This document shows, in pieces, positions 52,226-61,397 of a stretch of 64,000 nucleotides of DNA (position 1 is its first letter; each line of letters starts with the position of its first letter). The position numbers were made by a program, and so were the translations under genes. The DNA is from Mycolicibacterium aichiense (GTDB lineage: Bacteria; Actinomycetota; Actinomycetes; Mycobacteriales; Mycobacteriaceae). The DNA lies in contig NZ_AP022561.1 in assembly GCF_010726245.1 (NCBI RefSeq), forward strand, positions 2,852,001-2,916,000. Direction: 5' to 3'. The notes under the pieces are model-generated. The model worked only from the letters and a program-made list of their open reading frames with translations, searched no databases and was not told the DNA's origin.

Positions 52226-53146
52226 GTGCCCATGGTTGTCGCTATCGCGCGTCCCAAACTGGAAGGCAACGTCGCCGTCTCCGAGGACCGCCAGATCGGA
52301 TTTGCCGAGTTCGGCTGCGCCCAGGGCCGTGCCGTGTTCTGGCTGCACGGCACCCCGGGGGCTCGCCGTCAGATTCCGGTGGAAGCGCGAGTGTTCGCCG
52401 AGCAGAACGACATTCGACTGATCGGTATCGACCGGCCGGGGATCGGCTCCTCCACGCCGTACCAGTACGAGAACGTGCTGGCCTTCTCGAAGGACCTGGC
52501 GATCATCGCCGACACCCTCGGTGTCGACAAGATGGCCGTCGTCGGCCTGTCCGGTGGCGGCCCCTATACGTTGGGCTGCGCGACGGCAATGCCGGACCGC
52601 ATCGTGGCCGCCGGTGTGCTCGGCGGGGTGGCTCCCACCGTCGGGCCCGAGGCGATTGCCGGCGGATTGATGAAAGTCGGCACGTTTGCGGCACCGATCA
52701 TCGAGGTCGCCGGGGCTCCACTGCGCCTGGCCGCGGTCAGCTTGATCCGGTTGATCCGCCCGGTGGCCGAGCCGGCCCTGTACATCTACGCCGGCATCTC
52801 CCCCGAGGGTGACCGCAAGATGCTCGTCCGCCCGGAGTTCAAGGCGATGTTCCTCGACGACCTGCTCAATGGCAGCCGCAAGCAGCTGGCGGCGCCGCTC
52901 GCCGACATCGTGGTGTTCGCCCGCGACTGGGGCTTCCGGCTCGACGAGGTCAAGGTGCCCGTGCGGTGGTGGCACGGCGACCGCGACCACATCGTGCCGT
53001 TCGCCCACGGCCAGCACGTGGTGTCCAAGCTGCCCGACGCCGAGCTCTACACGCTCTCCGGCGAGAGCCACCTGGCCGGCCTGGGGCGAGCCGAGGACAT
53101 CCTGCGCACCATGCTCGACTTGTGGGACCGCGACGAGAAGGCGTGA
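52226..53146 (+). CDS. Alpha/beta hydrolase
   Basis: The 306-residue protein has the alpha/beta-hydrolase triad: nucleophile serine in VVGLSGGGPY, aspartate in WWHGDRDHIVPF and histidine in SGESHLAG, with oxyanion-hole motif FWLHGTPGARR. It may be an esterase, lipase or epoxide hydrolase-like enzyme. The GTG start is close to an ATG two codons later. It converges with a secreted-protein gene across a hairpin. Confidence 0.88.
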   Translation: MPMVVAIARPKLEGNVAVSEDRQIGFAEFGCAQGRAVFWLHGTPGARRQIPVEARVFAEQNDIRLIGIDRPGIGSSTPYQYENVLAFSKDLAIIADTLGVDKMAVVGLSGGGPYTLGCATAMPDRIVAAGVLGGVAPTVGPEAIAGGLMKVGTFAAPIIEVAGAPLRLAAVSLIRLIRPVAEPALYIYAGISPEGDRKMLVRPEFKAMFLDDLLNGSRKQLAAPLADIVVFARDWGFRLDEVKVPVRWWHGDRDHIVPFAHGQHVVSKLPDAELYTLSGESHLAGLGRAEDILRTMLDLWDRDEKA

Positions 53147-53169
53147 TCACTCACACCCGGTGAACGAAA

Positions 53170-53201
53170 GCCCGCGCCGCGCTGATCGGCGCCACGCGGG
53201 C
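53170..53201. terminator. Hairpin between two convergent genes
   Basis: GCCCGCG and CGCGGGC form a 7-bp stem with an 18-nt loop that itself contains GC-rich pairing. It lies 23 bp after the alpha/beta hydrolase stop and 8 bp from the opposite gene's stop. Confidence 0.45.
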
Positions 53202-53209
53202 CGTCGTCG

Positions 53210-53737
53210 TCACGCGCCGAGTTGGCTCTTGATCAACGCGTCCTGCTTCTGACCGAAGTCGATCACCAGATCGTTGGGTGCCGGGTCGGCGACGGGGCCG
53301 GAGAACTCCATCGACGACGCGGCGTTGCCCTCGGTGAAGTACAGGACACTCAGCGATCGGGTGCCGTCCGGTGAGGTCCCGGTGATCAGCTGTCCGCCCT
53401 GCCCGACGGGCGCGGCCACCGACTTCTGGTTGGCGACGGGGGTGGCAGCCTGAGCAGAGCTGATCGCACCGGCTGCCGCAGCCGGGTCGGCCAGCACCCA
53501 CACGGTGTCGGTGATCGTGCGTCCGTCGCGGTGGGTGTACACCGTCATGGCGCCGGGCTGGCCGCCGGGATTCAGGGTGGGCGGCGCCGCCGTGTAGGCC
53601 AGCGAATCGGTCACCACATTGGGGTCGATCAGCAGGACGGTGTAATCGCCGGGGTCGGCCGATGCCATACCCGCGCCGAGCGTCATACCCGCCGATAACA
53701 CCGCGGCGGTCAGGCCGCCAATACAACGAGAGTTCAT
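53210..53737 (-). CDS. Secreted protein of unknown function
   Basis: The 175-residue product has a signal peptide (MNSRCIGGLTAAVLSAGMTL, cleavage near ASA before DPGDY) and a beta-rich mature domain without cysteines, starting YTVLLIDPNVVTDS and ending VIDFGQKQDALIK. No family is recognised with certainty, but the profile is common among exported mycobacterial proteins. The next gene on the same strand also encodes a secreted peptide. Confidence 0.7.
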   Translation of the reverse strand: MNSRCIGGLTAAVLSAGMTLGAGMASADPGDYTVLLIDPNVVTDSLAYTAAPPTLNPGGQPGAMTVYTHRDGRTITDTVWVLADPAAAAGAISSAQAATPVANQKSVAAPVGQGGQLITGTSPDGTRSLSVLYFTEGNAASSMEFSGPVADPAPNDLVIDFGQKQDALIKSQLGA

Positions 53738-53793
53738 ATTCGAATACTTCCGTTCAGAAAGGGAATGAATACCGGGCTATTACATGCAGTCGA

Positions 53794-54021
53794 TCAGCAG
53801 GGGTAGCAGCCCCAGCCGCGCCAGCCGTCGCGCCAGAAAAAGCCTGCGCCACAACCCATATTTCCGGTCCCGCCCTGGCAATCCAGCGCCGTGATGATCG
53901 GTGAATGCCCCGGGCCGGACGGCGTCGCATTGTTCGTCGATGCCGCATTGGCGGTAACCGCGCCGGCCAGTGAACCGGCGATCATTCCTGCCGTCGCAAC
54001 ACCCAAGATGAATTTTCGCAT
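53794..54021 (-). CDS. Short secreted cysteine-rich peptide
   Basis: The 75-residue product has a signal peptide (MRKFILGVATAGMIAGSLAG, cleavage near ANA) leaving a mature peptide of about 49 residues. This has four cysteines (LDCQGG, NMGCG, GWGCYPC) and many Gly, Trp and Phe residues. GGGGGAGAG precedes the chosen ATG. The gene is more AT-rich at its 5' flank than its neighbours. No family is recognised. It may be a redox-stable exported peptide. Confidence 0.65.
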   Translation of the reverse strand: MRKFILGVATAGMIAGSLAGAVTANAASTNNATPSGPGHSPIITALDCQGGTGNMGCGAGFFWRDGWRGWGCYPC

Positions 54022-54281
54022 GAAGCTCTCCCCCATTAGGGTCACGCTGAATTGGACCGTTTCACGGTACGTGAGCAATTACGTCAATCGCGGCCATTTC
54101 GGCGGGTTCGTCAATGGTGTTCGTGGCCGAACTGGCCCGGGCTTATGCCCAATGCCCCTGCCGGCATGGGCCAGAAGTCTCTGTCGGTAAACGCAACGAC
54201 AGGCCAAGCTGTCACATAAGCAATGGGGCTCACCGGTGAATTGACGGATAAGTCAGTGCGCCGCCGTCGAAAGGTGAAGTG

Positions 54282-54539
54282 ATGAATGACGCCCTCGCAG
54301 AACGCAATTACGCCTGGCGCATGATTCGCGCCGCGCGGATATCGCACGCCGACGGTGCCAACGCCGATGCCGTCGAGAATCGCCGCGTGGATATCGAACT
54401 GCTGCTCAGCGAAGCCCTCGATGCAGGGTTGGGCCGGGCCGAGATCATCGTCGAACTGGCCGACCTCGGCGCACGTATGCATGCGCTGTGCAACCCCGAC
54501 GAACTCGTCGCCGCCGACGCCGAAGGCTCTCTGGCCTAG
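54282..54539 (+). CDS. Small helical protein of unknown function
   Basis: The 85-residue protein is charged and probably all-helical ([43 protein letters not shown]). GAAAGG is 7 nt before the ATG. The stop shares CTAG with the convergent cinA stop. I recognise no family; its coding pattern agrees with its neighbours. Confidence 0.55.
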   Translation: MNDALAERNYAWRMIRAARISHADGANADAVENRRVDIELLLSEALDAGLGRAEIIVELADLGARMHALCNPDELVAADAEGSLA

Positions 54540-55801
54540 GACAATCCGAGCAGCGCCCGCCGCAGCATGTGCATCGCCACGGTGGTGGAGCGCTCCCGGA
54601 TGTCGGCGCGTTCCCCGGGCAGCCGAACCGACCGGCTGACCGTCGTGCCGTCGCCCAGCATCACGCAGAACCAGACGGTGCCCACTGGTTTGTCCTCGGT
54701 TCCACCATCCGGTCCGGCGATCCCGGTGATCGCGACCGCGGTGTCGGCCCCGAAGCGGCGCACCGCGCCCGCCGCCATCGCTTCGGCCACTTCCTGGGAC
54801 ACCGCGCCACACTGCTCGATGAGCCCGGGTGCGACGCCGAGCACATCGGCCTTCGCCTCATTCGCATAGGCCACCACCGCGCCGGCGACATAGGCCGACG
54901 AGCCGGCCCGTTCGGTCAGGCGGGCCGCCAGCAATCCGCCGGTGCAGGACTCCGCCGTCGCGATGCGCCGCCCCGCCAAGATCCGAGCGACCTGATCGTC
55001 GACGAGCGAACCGTCTTCGGAGAACAGCGTGTCCCCGTGCCGGCTGCGCACCAGTTCCATCAGCCGCGCGTAGGCCGGCTCGCTCTGCGGCTCGTAGCGG
55101 GTGACCATCTCCACCTCACCGCGCCGCAGGCACGTGGTGATCTCCAGGTCACCGAAACCCGGCAGGCTCTCGGCGTCTCGCAGCGTCTCGGCAAGTCCGG
55201 ACTCGGCCAGCCCGAACATCCGGACCGTGTCCTGGCGGTAAACGGTCCGGCCGGCAATGGCCTGCTGGAAGGCGTCGTCCGCGACAGCGGCCGGCCACAT
55301 CGCCTGAAGTTCGCGCGGCGGGCCGGGCAGCACCAGGACCGTCGGCGAGCCGGGGACCACCACACCGGGCGCCGTCCCGACGGGGTCGAGGACGTGGGCG
55401 CCCACCGGCACCATCGCCTGTTTGCGGTTGGCCGCGAGCACCGCGTCGAAGTCGACGCCGGTGAAGCGGGCCATCAGATGCTTCAGGATCGCCGCGATCT
55501 TGGCTTCCAGCTCGGTGTCGAGCGTCAGCTCACGACCGCAGAACCGCGCCACCATCTCCACTGTCATGTCGTCGGCCGTCGGGCCCAGCCCGCCGGAGGT
55601 GACGATCAGGTCGACACCTTCGGCGGCGAGGAACCGCAGCTGCGCCTCGATGTCGGCGGGACGGTCACCACAGATCGTGATGTGGGCCAGTTCGACGCCC
55701 AACTCCAGAAGCCGGTCGGCCACCCACGGACCGTTGCGATCCGCGACGCGTCCGGTGAGGACTTCGGTGCCGGTGACCACGATTCCCGCGCGCACGCTCA
55801 T
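54536..55801 (-). CDS. cinA: CinA-family protein
   Basis: The 421-residue protein has both CinA domains: an N-terminal MoaB-like pyrophosphatase domain ([33 protein letters not shown]) and a C-terminal PncC-like nicotinamide mononucleotide deamidase domain ([35 protein letters not shown]). It recycles nicotinamide mononucleotide and ADP-ribose. It is on the same strand as the next two upstream genes, with short gaps. Confidence 0.93.
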   Translation of the reverse strand: MSVRAGIVVTGTEVLTGRVADRNGPWVADRLLELGVELAHITICGDRPADIEAQLRFLAAEGVDLIVTSGGLGPTADDMTVEMVARFCGRELTLDTELEAKIAAILKHLMARFTGVDFDAVLAANRKQAMVPVGAHVLDPVGTAPGVVVPGSPTVLVLPGPPRELQAMWPAAVADDAFQQAIAGRTVYRQDTVRMFGLAESGLAETLRDAESLPGFGDLEITTCLRRGEVEMVTRYEPQSEPAYARLMELVRSRHGDTLFSEDGSLVDDQVARILAGRRIATAESCTGGLLAARLTERAGSSAYVAGAVVAYANEAKADVLGVAPGLIEQCGAVSQEVAEAMAAGAVRRFGADTAVAITGIAGPDGGTEDKPVGTVWFCVMLGDGTTVSRSVRLPGERADIRERSTTVAMHMLRRALLGLS

Positions 55802-55827
55802 ACCGAGCGAGATTACGCAGAGGCCGA

Positions 55828-56292
55828 TCAGGCCACGGGATCGGGCGTGTGCCCGGTGGCCTCGCCCAACGCGTGCAGCCAGGCCTGGGTGTCGTTGACG
55901 TAGAACGCGATCTCGCCGGCCGCGGTGCGCACCACCAGATGGGTCCACCCGCCGGCGACACTGCCCTTGAACACTTTCGTCAGCCGCAACCCGGTGATGG
56001 AGTCCACCGGAATGCTGATCGTGGTGCCGGTCAGCGTGAGGAACACCAGCCGCCGCCGGGTCAGCGCGATGCGCCCGTTGTTCTTCACCGTGGGGAAGCC
56101 GGGCGCGGTCGAGCCCCGATAGTTGCCCTTCTCCAGCGGGCGCACGATGGTCTCCACCGCCAGCTCGGTGCCGAGCTGCTCGGCGGCGGCGCGATACCTG
56201 CCGCGGTAGATCAGCACGATCACCCCTGCGATGAGTCCGAGCACCGCGAGGATGCCGACCACCAGCAGGACGACCTGCACGGCGACGTTCAC
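55828..56292 (-). CDS. Membrane protein with PH-like domain
   Basis: The 154-residue protein has one N-terminal transmembrane helix (about residues 5-28), a basic patch (YRGRYR) and a beta-rich domain (about 45-145) with [22 protein letters not shown], a pattern typical of PH-like or bPH domains. It is 26 bp upstream of cinA. The function is unknown. Confidence 0.68.
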   Translation of the reverse strand: MNVAVQVVLLVVGILAVLGLIAGVIVLIYRGRYRAAAEQLGTELAVETIVRPLEKGNYRGSTAPGFPTVKNNGRIALTRRRLVFLTLTGTTISIPVDSITGLRLTKVFKGSVAGGWTHLVVRTAAGEIAFYVNDTQAWLHALGEATGHTPDPVA

Positions 56293-56307
56293 CTGCGGCG
56301 CCCAGGC

Positions 56308-56973
56308 TCAGCGCGGGGCCGCGCCGGGGGCCCGGACCACCAACGGAACGGCGGGGAACGCCGCCGCCATCTCCGAGCGGCATCTGCGCAGGGCGGCGGT
56401 GCCGTACCCCTTCTTTCGGTGATCGGGATGAATCCAGATCCGCACGTTGACCTCGCCGCCGACCAGCTCGCCGAACACCAGGCCGACCTTCTCGTCACCG
56501 TCGAGAGCGACAAACCACGCCGCCTCCTCGGCCGTCAAACGGTCTCGCGCCGAACGAATTTCGTCATCAACCAGCCCGGCGGGCGCCCCGGAACCGTCAC
56601 CGGCAGCGCCGATCTCCTGGGTGCGCGTTGCGAAGATGTCGCGATCGGACTCGTCGGCGAACGGGCGCAGCTGCAGGCTCTCGTCGGTGCTGGCCGGCCG
56701 CTCACCCAGGGTGAAGGAGAGCTGGCTGTTGAGATCTCGCAGTTCGGCGGTGATGCGGTCCCGCGAATCTCTGGTCACCTGTTCGAAGGACAGCCCGAGC
56801 ACGGCCTCGGTCCCGCGGCGCGACGTGCCGAGCAGTTCGGTGATGGCGGTGATCGCCGAGTCCCGGTTGTCGGAGGCGACGATGGCGTCGATCACTTCGT
56901 GGCGGCGCTCGAGCGCGGTGAGCAGAGCATCGGCGATCTCGCGGCGGGCCGCAGCGCGGTCTTGGTCGGTCAT
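56308..56973 (-). CDS. GNAT acetyltransferase with GyrA/ParC-like N-terminal region
   Basis: The 221-residue protein combines two parts. Residues about 12-85 ([45 protein letters not shown]) resemble the coiled-coil/connector region of DNA gyrase or topoisomerase IV subunit A. Residues about 100-215 form a GNAT domain with an acetyl-CoA loop near [17 protein letters not shown]. The acceptor is unknown. This fusion is uncommon and is inferred from sequence resemblance only. Confidence 0.72.
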   Translation of the reverse strand: MTDQDRAAARREIADALLTALERRHEVIDAIVASDNRDSAITAITELLGTSRRGTEAVLGLSFEQVTRDSRDRITAELRDLNSQLSFTLGERPASTDESLQLRPFADESDRDIFATRTQEIGAAGDGSGAPAGLVDDEIRSARDRLTAEEAAWFVALDGDEKVGLVFGELVGGEVNVRIWIHPDHRKKGYGTAALRRCRSEMAAAFPAVPLVVRAPGAAPR

Positions 56974-57179
56974 GGCCCCAGCGTAGATCCGCCCGCCCCA
57001 CTTCGGCGGCGCTGCGCCGAACTCCGGCCACTAACCTGGACCGGGGGTCAGGAGTGCGCTGTTGCACACGAACCAGATACGGCGTTTGCGCCTCTGCTCT
57101 GCCAAGATGAACGCGCGGCTGATGAACGGTTGCGCGGGGGTGTCCTGTCGCGGATCTCGAGTTGAGGAGTTTGGGGACG

Positions 57180-59936
57180 GTGGCGAAAACCCTCGGCACA
57201 CTCTCCGTCTTGCTGCTCCTGCTGCTGTGCGCCGGTGACCTGCGCGTGTTCAGCGGCCCGCAACCGCGGCCCGCCCAGGACATCGAGCTGTCCGACGGCT
57301 GGAGCCTGACCTCGGCGCAGGGCGTTGGCGCCGATGGCGCGGCCATCTCGTCCACCACCTACGACGCCGCCGCCTGGCACCCGGTGCGCCGGATGCCGGC
57401 CACCGTCCTGGAGACCCTGCAGGACGACGGCGTCTACCCGAACCTCTACTACGGCAAGAACCTGCTCCAGAACGTCCCGCAAGACCTCTACGAGCAGGAC
57501 TGGTGGTACCGCACGACGTTCAACGCGCCGGCCGATTACCCCACCTACGTGCTGGACTTCCCCGGCATCAACTACCGCGCCGAGGTGTGGCTCAACGGCC
57601 GCCGCGTCGCTGACAACAGGCAAGTCGTCGGCATGTACAACGACCACGAACTCGACGTGACGCGGTGGATCAGGCAGGGCCAGCCGAACACCCTCGCCGT
57701 CAAGGTCACCCCCGAACGGGCCATCCAGGACGTCAACGGCGTCGAACTCGCCGACAGCTGGTACGACTGGATCAACTGGCGCTACCTGGGCTATCAGGGC
57801 CCCGACAAGAACGCCGCCAATGGCAACTCCTTCGTGCCCGACCGCAACGCCGGCATCTGGAAACCGGTGTACCTCAAGACATCCGGGCGGGTGTCGATCG
57901 GCGACGCCACGGTCAACACGCAACTACCACTACCGGACACCGACAGCGCGCGGCTGACGGTGTACGCGCCGCTGAAGAATTACTCGACCGAGAAGGTGCG
58001 CGGCCTGCTGCGCGCCACGATCACCCGCGATGGCAAGGCGCCCGTCCACGTCGACGAGCCGGTCACGCTGATGCCCGGCGAGCAGCGTGAGATCACGCTG
58101 AGCCCCGAGAAGTTCACGGCGCTGACCATCGAGCACCCCGACCTGTGGTGGCCGTACACGATGGGCAGACCAGACCTGTACAACCTCAAGCTGGAGTTCG
58201 TCCAGAACGGCCAGGCGACCGAGGTGGCGACGCAGAAGTTCGGCATCCGCACCATCACCCAGGGCCGCGACTCCGACGACTCGTTCGCCGAGCTGGGCAC
58301 CGGCGGCAACTTCTACCTCCAGGTCAACGGCAAGAACTTCCTGGTCCGAGGCGCCACCTACACACCCGACCTGCTCTACAAGTACGACCCGGAGCGCGAC
58401 GCCGCGATCCTGGGCTACGTCAAGGACCTCGGGCTGAACATGCTGCGACTGGAGTCGAAGATCTCGTCGCAGCGCTTCGTCGAGCAGGCCGACGAGCTCG
58501 GCATTCCGCTGATGTACGGCTGGATGTGCTGCAACCAGTGGGAGAAGTGGCAGCAGTGGGACGACGAGGATCGTCGCGTCTCGCAGGACAGCATGCGCTC
58601 GCAGATCGAGATGCTGCGCTCGCACGCCTCGGTGTTCGTGTGGGCCAACGGCAGCGACGGCCGACCGCCGGCCGATGTGCTGACCGAATACCACCAGATC
58701 CTGTCCGACCTGCATTGGCAGAACGCCACCGTCGACACGGTGTCGTCGCTGAACCGGGACGCCGACGGCAAGCAACTGTGGGACGGCATCCAGATGGCCG
58801 GGCCTTACACCTGGCGGCCGCCGTCGTACTGGTTCGCCGGCCAATACGGCGCGGCCCGCGGCTCGTCGGCCGAACAGGGCGACAACGAACACATCCCGCC
58901 GTTTGCGAGCCTGCAGAAGTTCATCCCGCCCGACAAGCTCTGGCCGATCAATGACACCTGGTTCTTCCACGCCGGCTCGGATCCGCAGAACTCGCGCCTG
59001 GTCAACGTCCAGCGGGTGATCGACCGCCGCTACGGCCCGTCCACCAACGCCCGGATGTTCGCCGACAAGGCGCAGCTGGCCCACTACGAGGCCACCCGCG
59101 CGCAGTTCGAATCGTTCGCGGCCAACGGCTGGGACGGGCACAAGATGACGATCTATTGGATGCTCAACAGCCACTGGCCGTCGTTCTTCGGCAACATCTT
59201 CGACTACTACCTGCGCCCCGGTGGGGCCTACTACGGCGCCAAGAAGGGGTTGCAGCCGCTGTCGGTCGTGTTCGACTCCTACGCCACCGGTAACCATCGT
59301 CAGGCCAAGGTGACCGTCGTCAACCAGACCCCGGAAACCCACGAAAACCTGCGAGTCCGGGTCCGCATCTACGGCCTCAACGGCGCGCTGCGCGACGAGC
59401 GGGCCGCCGACGACATCGCCGTCGACCCGGGCGGGGCGGTGCAGGCAATGACGCTGCCGCCCGGACCGGCCGACTCCCCGGTGTTCTTCGTCCGCTGCGA
59501 ACTGCTCGACGCGGACGGCACCGTCGTCGCCAACAACGTGTACTGGCAGTCCCGGCGGGTCGATGACGTCGGTCCGCCGGCCATGGACGCGGCGTTCAAC
59601 TCCAACCAGGTGAGCTGGGCCGACATGACCGCGCTGAACTCGATGCCGAAGGTGCCGCTGCAGGTCAGTGCCACCGGCGGCGACGACGCCGGCCGCGACG
59701 TCACGATCAGCCTGCACAACCCGACACCGCAGATCGCGTTCTTCGAACGCGCCGAACTGCTCACCGGTCCGCTCGCCGACGAGATCCTGCCCATCCAGTA
59801 CGACGACAACTACGTGACGGTGTTCCCCGGCGAGACCGTCCAGATCAAGGGCCGGGTCCCCGGGTCGGGACCCGCCCCGGCGTGGGTCAGGGTCACCGGG
59901 TACAACAGCACACCGGTGGTCGTGCAGGTTCGCTGA
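57180..59936 (+). CDS. Secreted GH2 glycosidase, exo-beta-glucosaminidase-like
   Basis: The 918-residue enzyme has an N-terminal signal or anchor (LSVLLLLLLCAGD), a GH2 sugar-binding domain, an immunoglobulin-like domain and a TIM-barrel catalytic domain. Around residue 490 the usual GH2 NE is replaced by GSD (WANGSDGRPP), the mark of the CsxA exo-beta-D-glucosaminidase branch, and around 565 SSAEQGDNE supplies the nucleophile glutamate. It should trim amino-sugar polymers outside the cell. The GTG is preferred because GAGGAG precedes it. Confidence 0.82.
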   Translation: MAKTLGTLSVLLLLLLCAGDLRVFSGPQPRPAQDIELSDGWSLTSAQGVGADGAAISSTTYDAAAWHPVRRMPATVLETLQDDGVYPNLYYGKNLLQNVPQDLYEQDWWYRTTFNAPADYPTYVLDFPGINYRAEVWLNGRRVADNRQVVGMYNDHELDVTRWIRQGQPNTLAVKVTPERAIQDVNGVELADSWYDWINWRYLGYQGPDKNAANGNSFVPDRNAGIWKPVYLKTSGRVSIGDATVNTQLPLPDTDSARLTVYAPLKNYSTEKVRGLLRATITRDGKAPVHVDEPVTLMPGEQREITLSPEKFTALTIEHPDLWWPYTMGRPDLYNLKLEFVQNGQATEVATQKFGIRTITQGRDSDDSFAELGTGGNFYLQVNGKNFLVRGATYTPDLLYKYDPERDAAILGYVKDLGLNMLRLESKISSQRFVEQADELGIPLMYGWMCCNQWEKWQQWDDEDRRVSQDSMRSQIEMLRSHASVFVWANGSDGRPPADVLTEYHQILSDLHWQNATVDTVSSLNRDADGKQLWDGIQMAGPYTWRPPSYWFAGQYGAARGSSAEQGDNEHIPPFASLQKFIPPDKLWPINDTWFFHAGSDPQNSRLVNVQRVIDRRYGPSTNARMFADKAQLAHYEATRAQFESFAANGWDGHKMTIYWMLNSHWPSFFGNIFDYYLRPGGAYYGAKKGLQPLSVVFDSYATGNHRQAKVTVVNQTPETHENLRVRVRIYGLNGALRDERAADDIAVDPGGAVQAMTLPPGPADSPVFFVRCELLDADGTVVANNVYWQSRRVDDVGPPAMDAAFNSNQVSWADMTALNSMPKVPLQVSATGGDDAGRDVTISLHNPTPQIAFFERAELLTGPLADEILPIQYDDNYVTVFPGETVQIKGRVPGSGPAPAWVRVTGYNSTPVVVQVR

Positions 59937-60007
59937 CCCACGCGACGTCGCTGACGTCGGCCGATCCGCGCGTGCCCTACATTCGGTGATGCGCCGCGGG
60001 ACAACCA

Positions 60008-60919
60008 GTGAAGGGACGGATATTGCTGCAGCACGCGCTCGTCGTGGCGGCCGCCCTCGCCGGTGCGGTGTTCGCGGCCATCGGGATCGTGGTCCGTCAG
60101 CGGGCCACCATGGACGTCCCCCGCGATCAAGGTGTCAGCACAGTGATGGTCTCGACGCTGCTGCGCCGCCGGCTCTGGTGGGCAGGCACCGCATCCGCGG
60201 TGACGGGATATGCGTTCCAGGCGGTCGCGCTGGCCTACGGCTCGCTGCTGCTGGTCGCCCCACTCATGGTGTCCGCGTTGCTGTTCGCGCTGCCGCTGAG
60301 CGCGCGGCTGGCACACCGCCGGGTGTCTCGCGGCGAGTGGGGCTGGGCGATGCTGCTCACGCTCGCGTTGGCGGTGTTCGTGTCGCTGGCCCGCACCAAG
60401 CCCGGCGACTATGACGGCGCGACGGTGCCTGCGGTGGTGGTGGCCGGGGTGAGCCTGCTGTTCGTGGCCGGCTGCCTGCTGGTGGCGGTGCGGCTCTCGG
60501 ACTGGCGACGGGCGATCCTGCTGGCGGTCGGTGTCGGTGTGCTGTTCGGTGTGGTGGCGGTCCTGACGAAGCTCGTCATGCACGCCGTACGCGAAGGCGA
60601 CATGGGGCGGTTGTTCACCTCGCCGGTGCTCTACGTGGTGATCGTCGTCGGCGTGGTGGCCACTCTGCTGCAGCAGTCGGCATTCCACGCCGGATCGCTG
60701 CGGGCTTCGGTCCCGGCGATGCTGGTGCTCGAACCGGTGATCGCCGTGCTGATCGGTGAGGTGGTGCTCGGCGAGCACCTCGCGGTCACCAAGCCGGTCG
60801 CGGTCGTGTTGGCTGTGGCCGTCGGCGCCATGGCTGCGGCCACGATTGCGCTGGGCCGCGATGAGGGCGCCTGGGAAGAAGAGCTCGAAGCGGCGGCCAA
60901 GACCCGCCGCGACGGTTAG
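60008..60919 (+). CDS. DMT-superfamily transporter
   Basis: The 303-residue integral membrane protein has ten hydrophobic helices, with internal symmetry of two five-helix halves, as in EamA-type drug/metabolite transporters. SARLAHRRVSRGEWG is the basic loop after the first half, and LEPVIAVLIGEVVLGE is a typical second-half signature. It probably exports small metabolites; the substrate is unknown. The start is GTG. Its stop overlaps the convergent PPOX gene by 4 bp. Confidence 0.82.
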   Translation: MKGRILLQHALVVAAALAGAVFAAIGIVVRQRATMDVPRDQGVSTVMVSTLLRRRLWWAGTASAVTGYAFQAVALAYGSLLLVAPLMVSALLFALPLSARLAHRRVSRGEWGWAMLLTLALAVFVSLARTKPGDYDGATVPAVVVAGVSLLFVAGCLLVAVRLSDWRRAILLAVGVGVLFGVVAVLTKLVMHAVREGDMGRLFTSPVLYVVIVVGVVATLLQQSAFHAGSLRASVPAMLVLEPVIAVLIGEVVLGEHLAVTKPVAVVLAVAVGAMAAATIALGRDEGAWEEELEAAAKTRRDG

Positions 60920-61341
60920 CTCGCCCAGGGGCCGATGCCGCCGACGGCGTCGATCCGGATCCGGGTCAGATATCCCGGCGGAGCGTCCGGAGGTGGGAAC
61001 ACCACGTTCTCGTCGGTGACCATCACAGCGGCGAGATCCCGCAGGACTTCGGGCGCACCGCCCTCCACGATGCGGGCGGTGCCGGTGACCGACAGATAGG
61101 GCCGCATGACGGCGCCCGGCTCGGTCGAGACGATGGTGAGTGCCACCCGTCCGTCGCGGCGCACGTTGCGGACCTTCTTGTGCTCGGACAGGTGAGCGGT
61201 CACCAGCTCGTCGCCGTCCTCACCGGACTGCACCGTCACCCACACCAGCGACACCTGAGGGCTGCCGTCGGGATTGAGGGTGACCAGCGTGGCGTCGGCA
61301 CCGGAGCCGATCAGAGCGCGTGCGGCGTCGTTGAGCTTCAT
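60916..61341 (-). CDS. PPOX-class F420/flavin-binding oxidoreductase
   Basis: The 141-residue split-barrel protein has the PPOX pattern: a beta-strand with ATLVTLNPDGSPQVSLVWV, HKKVRNVRRDGRVALTI and YLSVTGTARIV. Mycobacterial members often bind F420 or FMN and reduce quinones, biliverdin or other substrates. Which cofactor is used is not evident. The start MKLNDAAR is preferred to a longer frame. Confidence 0.83.
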   Translation of the reverse strand: MKLNDAARALIGSGADATLVTLNPDGSPQVSLVWVTVQSGEDGDELVTAHLSEHKKVRNVRRDGRVALTIVSTEPGAVMRPYLSVTGTARIVEGGAPEVLRDLAAVMVTDENVVFPPPDAPPGYLTRIRIDAVGGIGPWAS

Positions 61342-61397
61342 GTGGCGTGCAACACCGTGGGGACCGGGGCATTCCCGCGCATCGGCATGATGGTGTG

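Noticed and set aside
57930..59717. Long minus-strand frame inside the GH2 gene
   Set aside because: It overlaps the catalytic region of a clear glycosidase and shows only shadow-frame composition.
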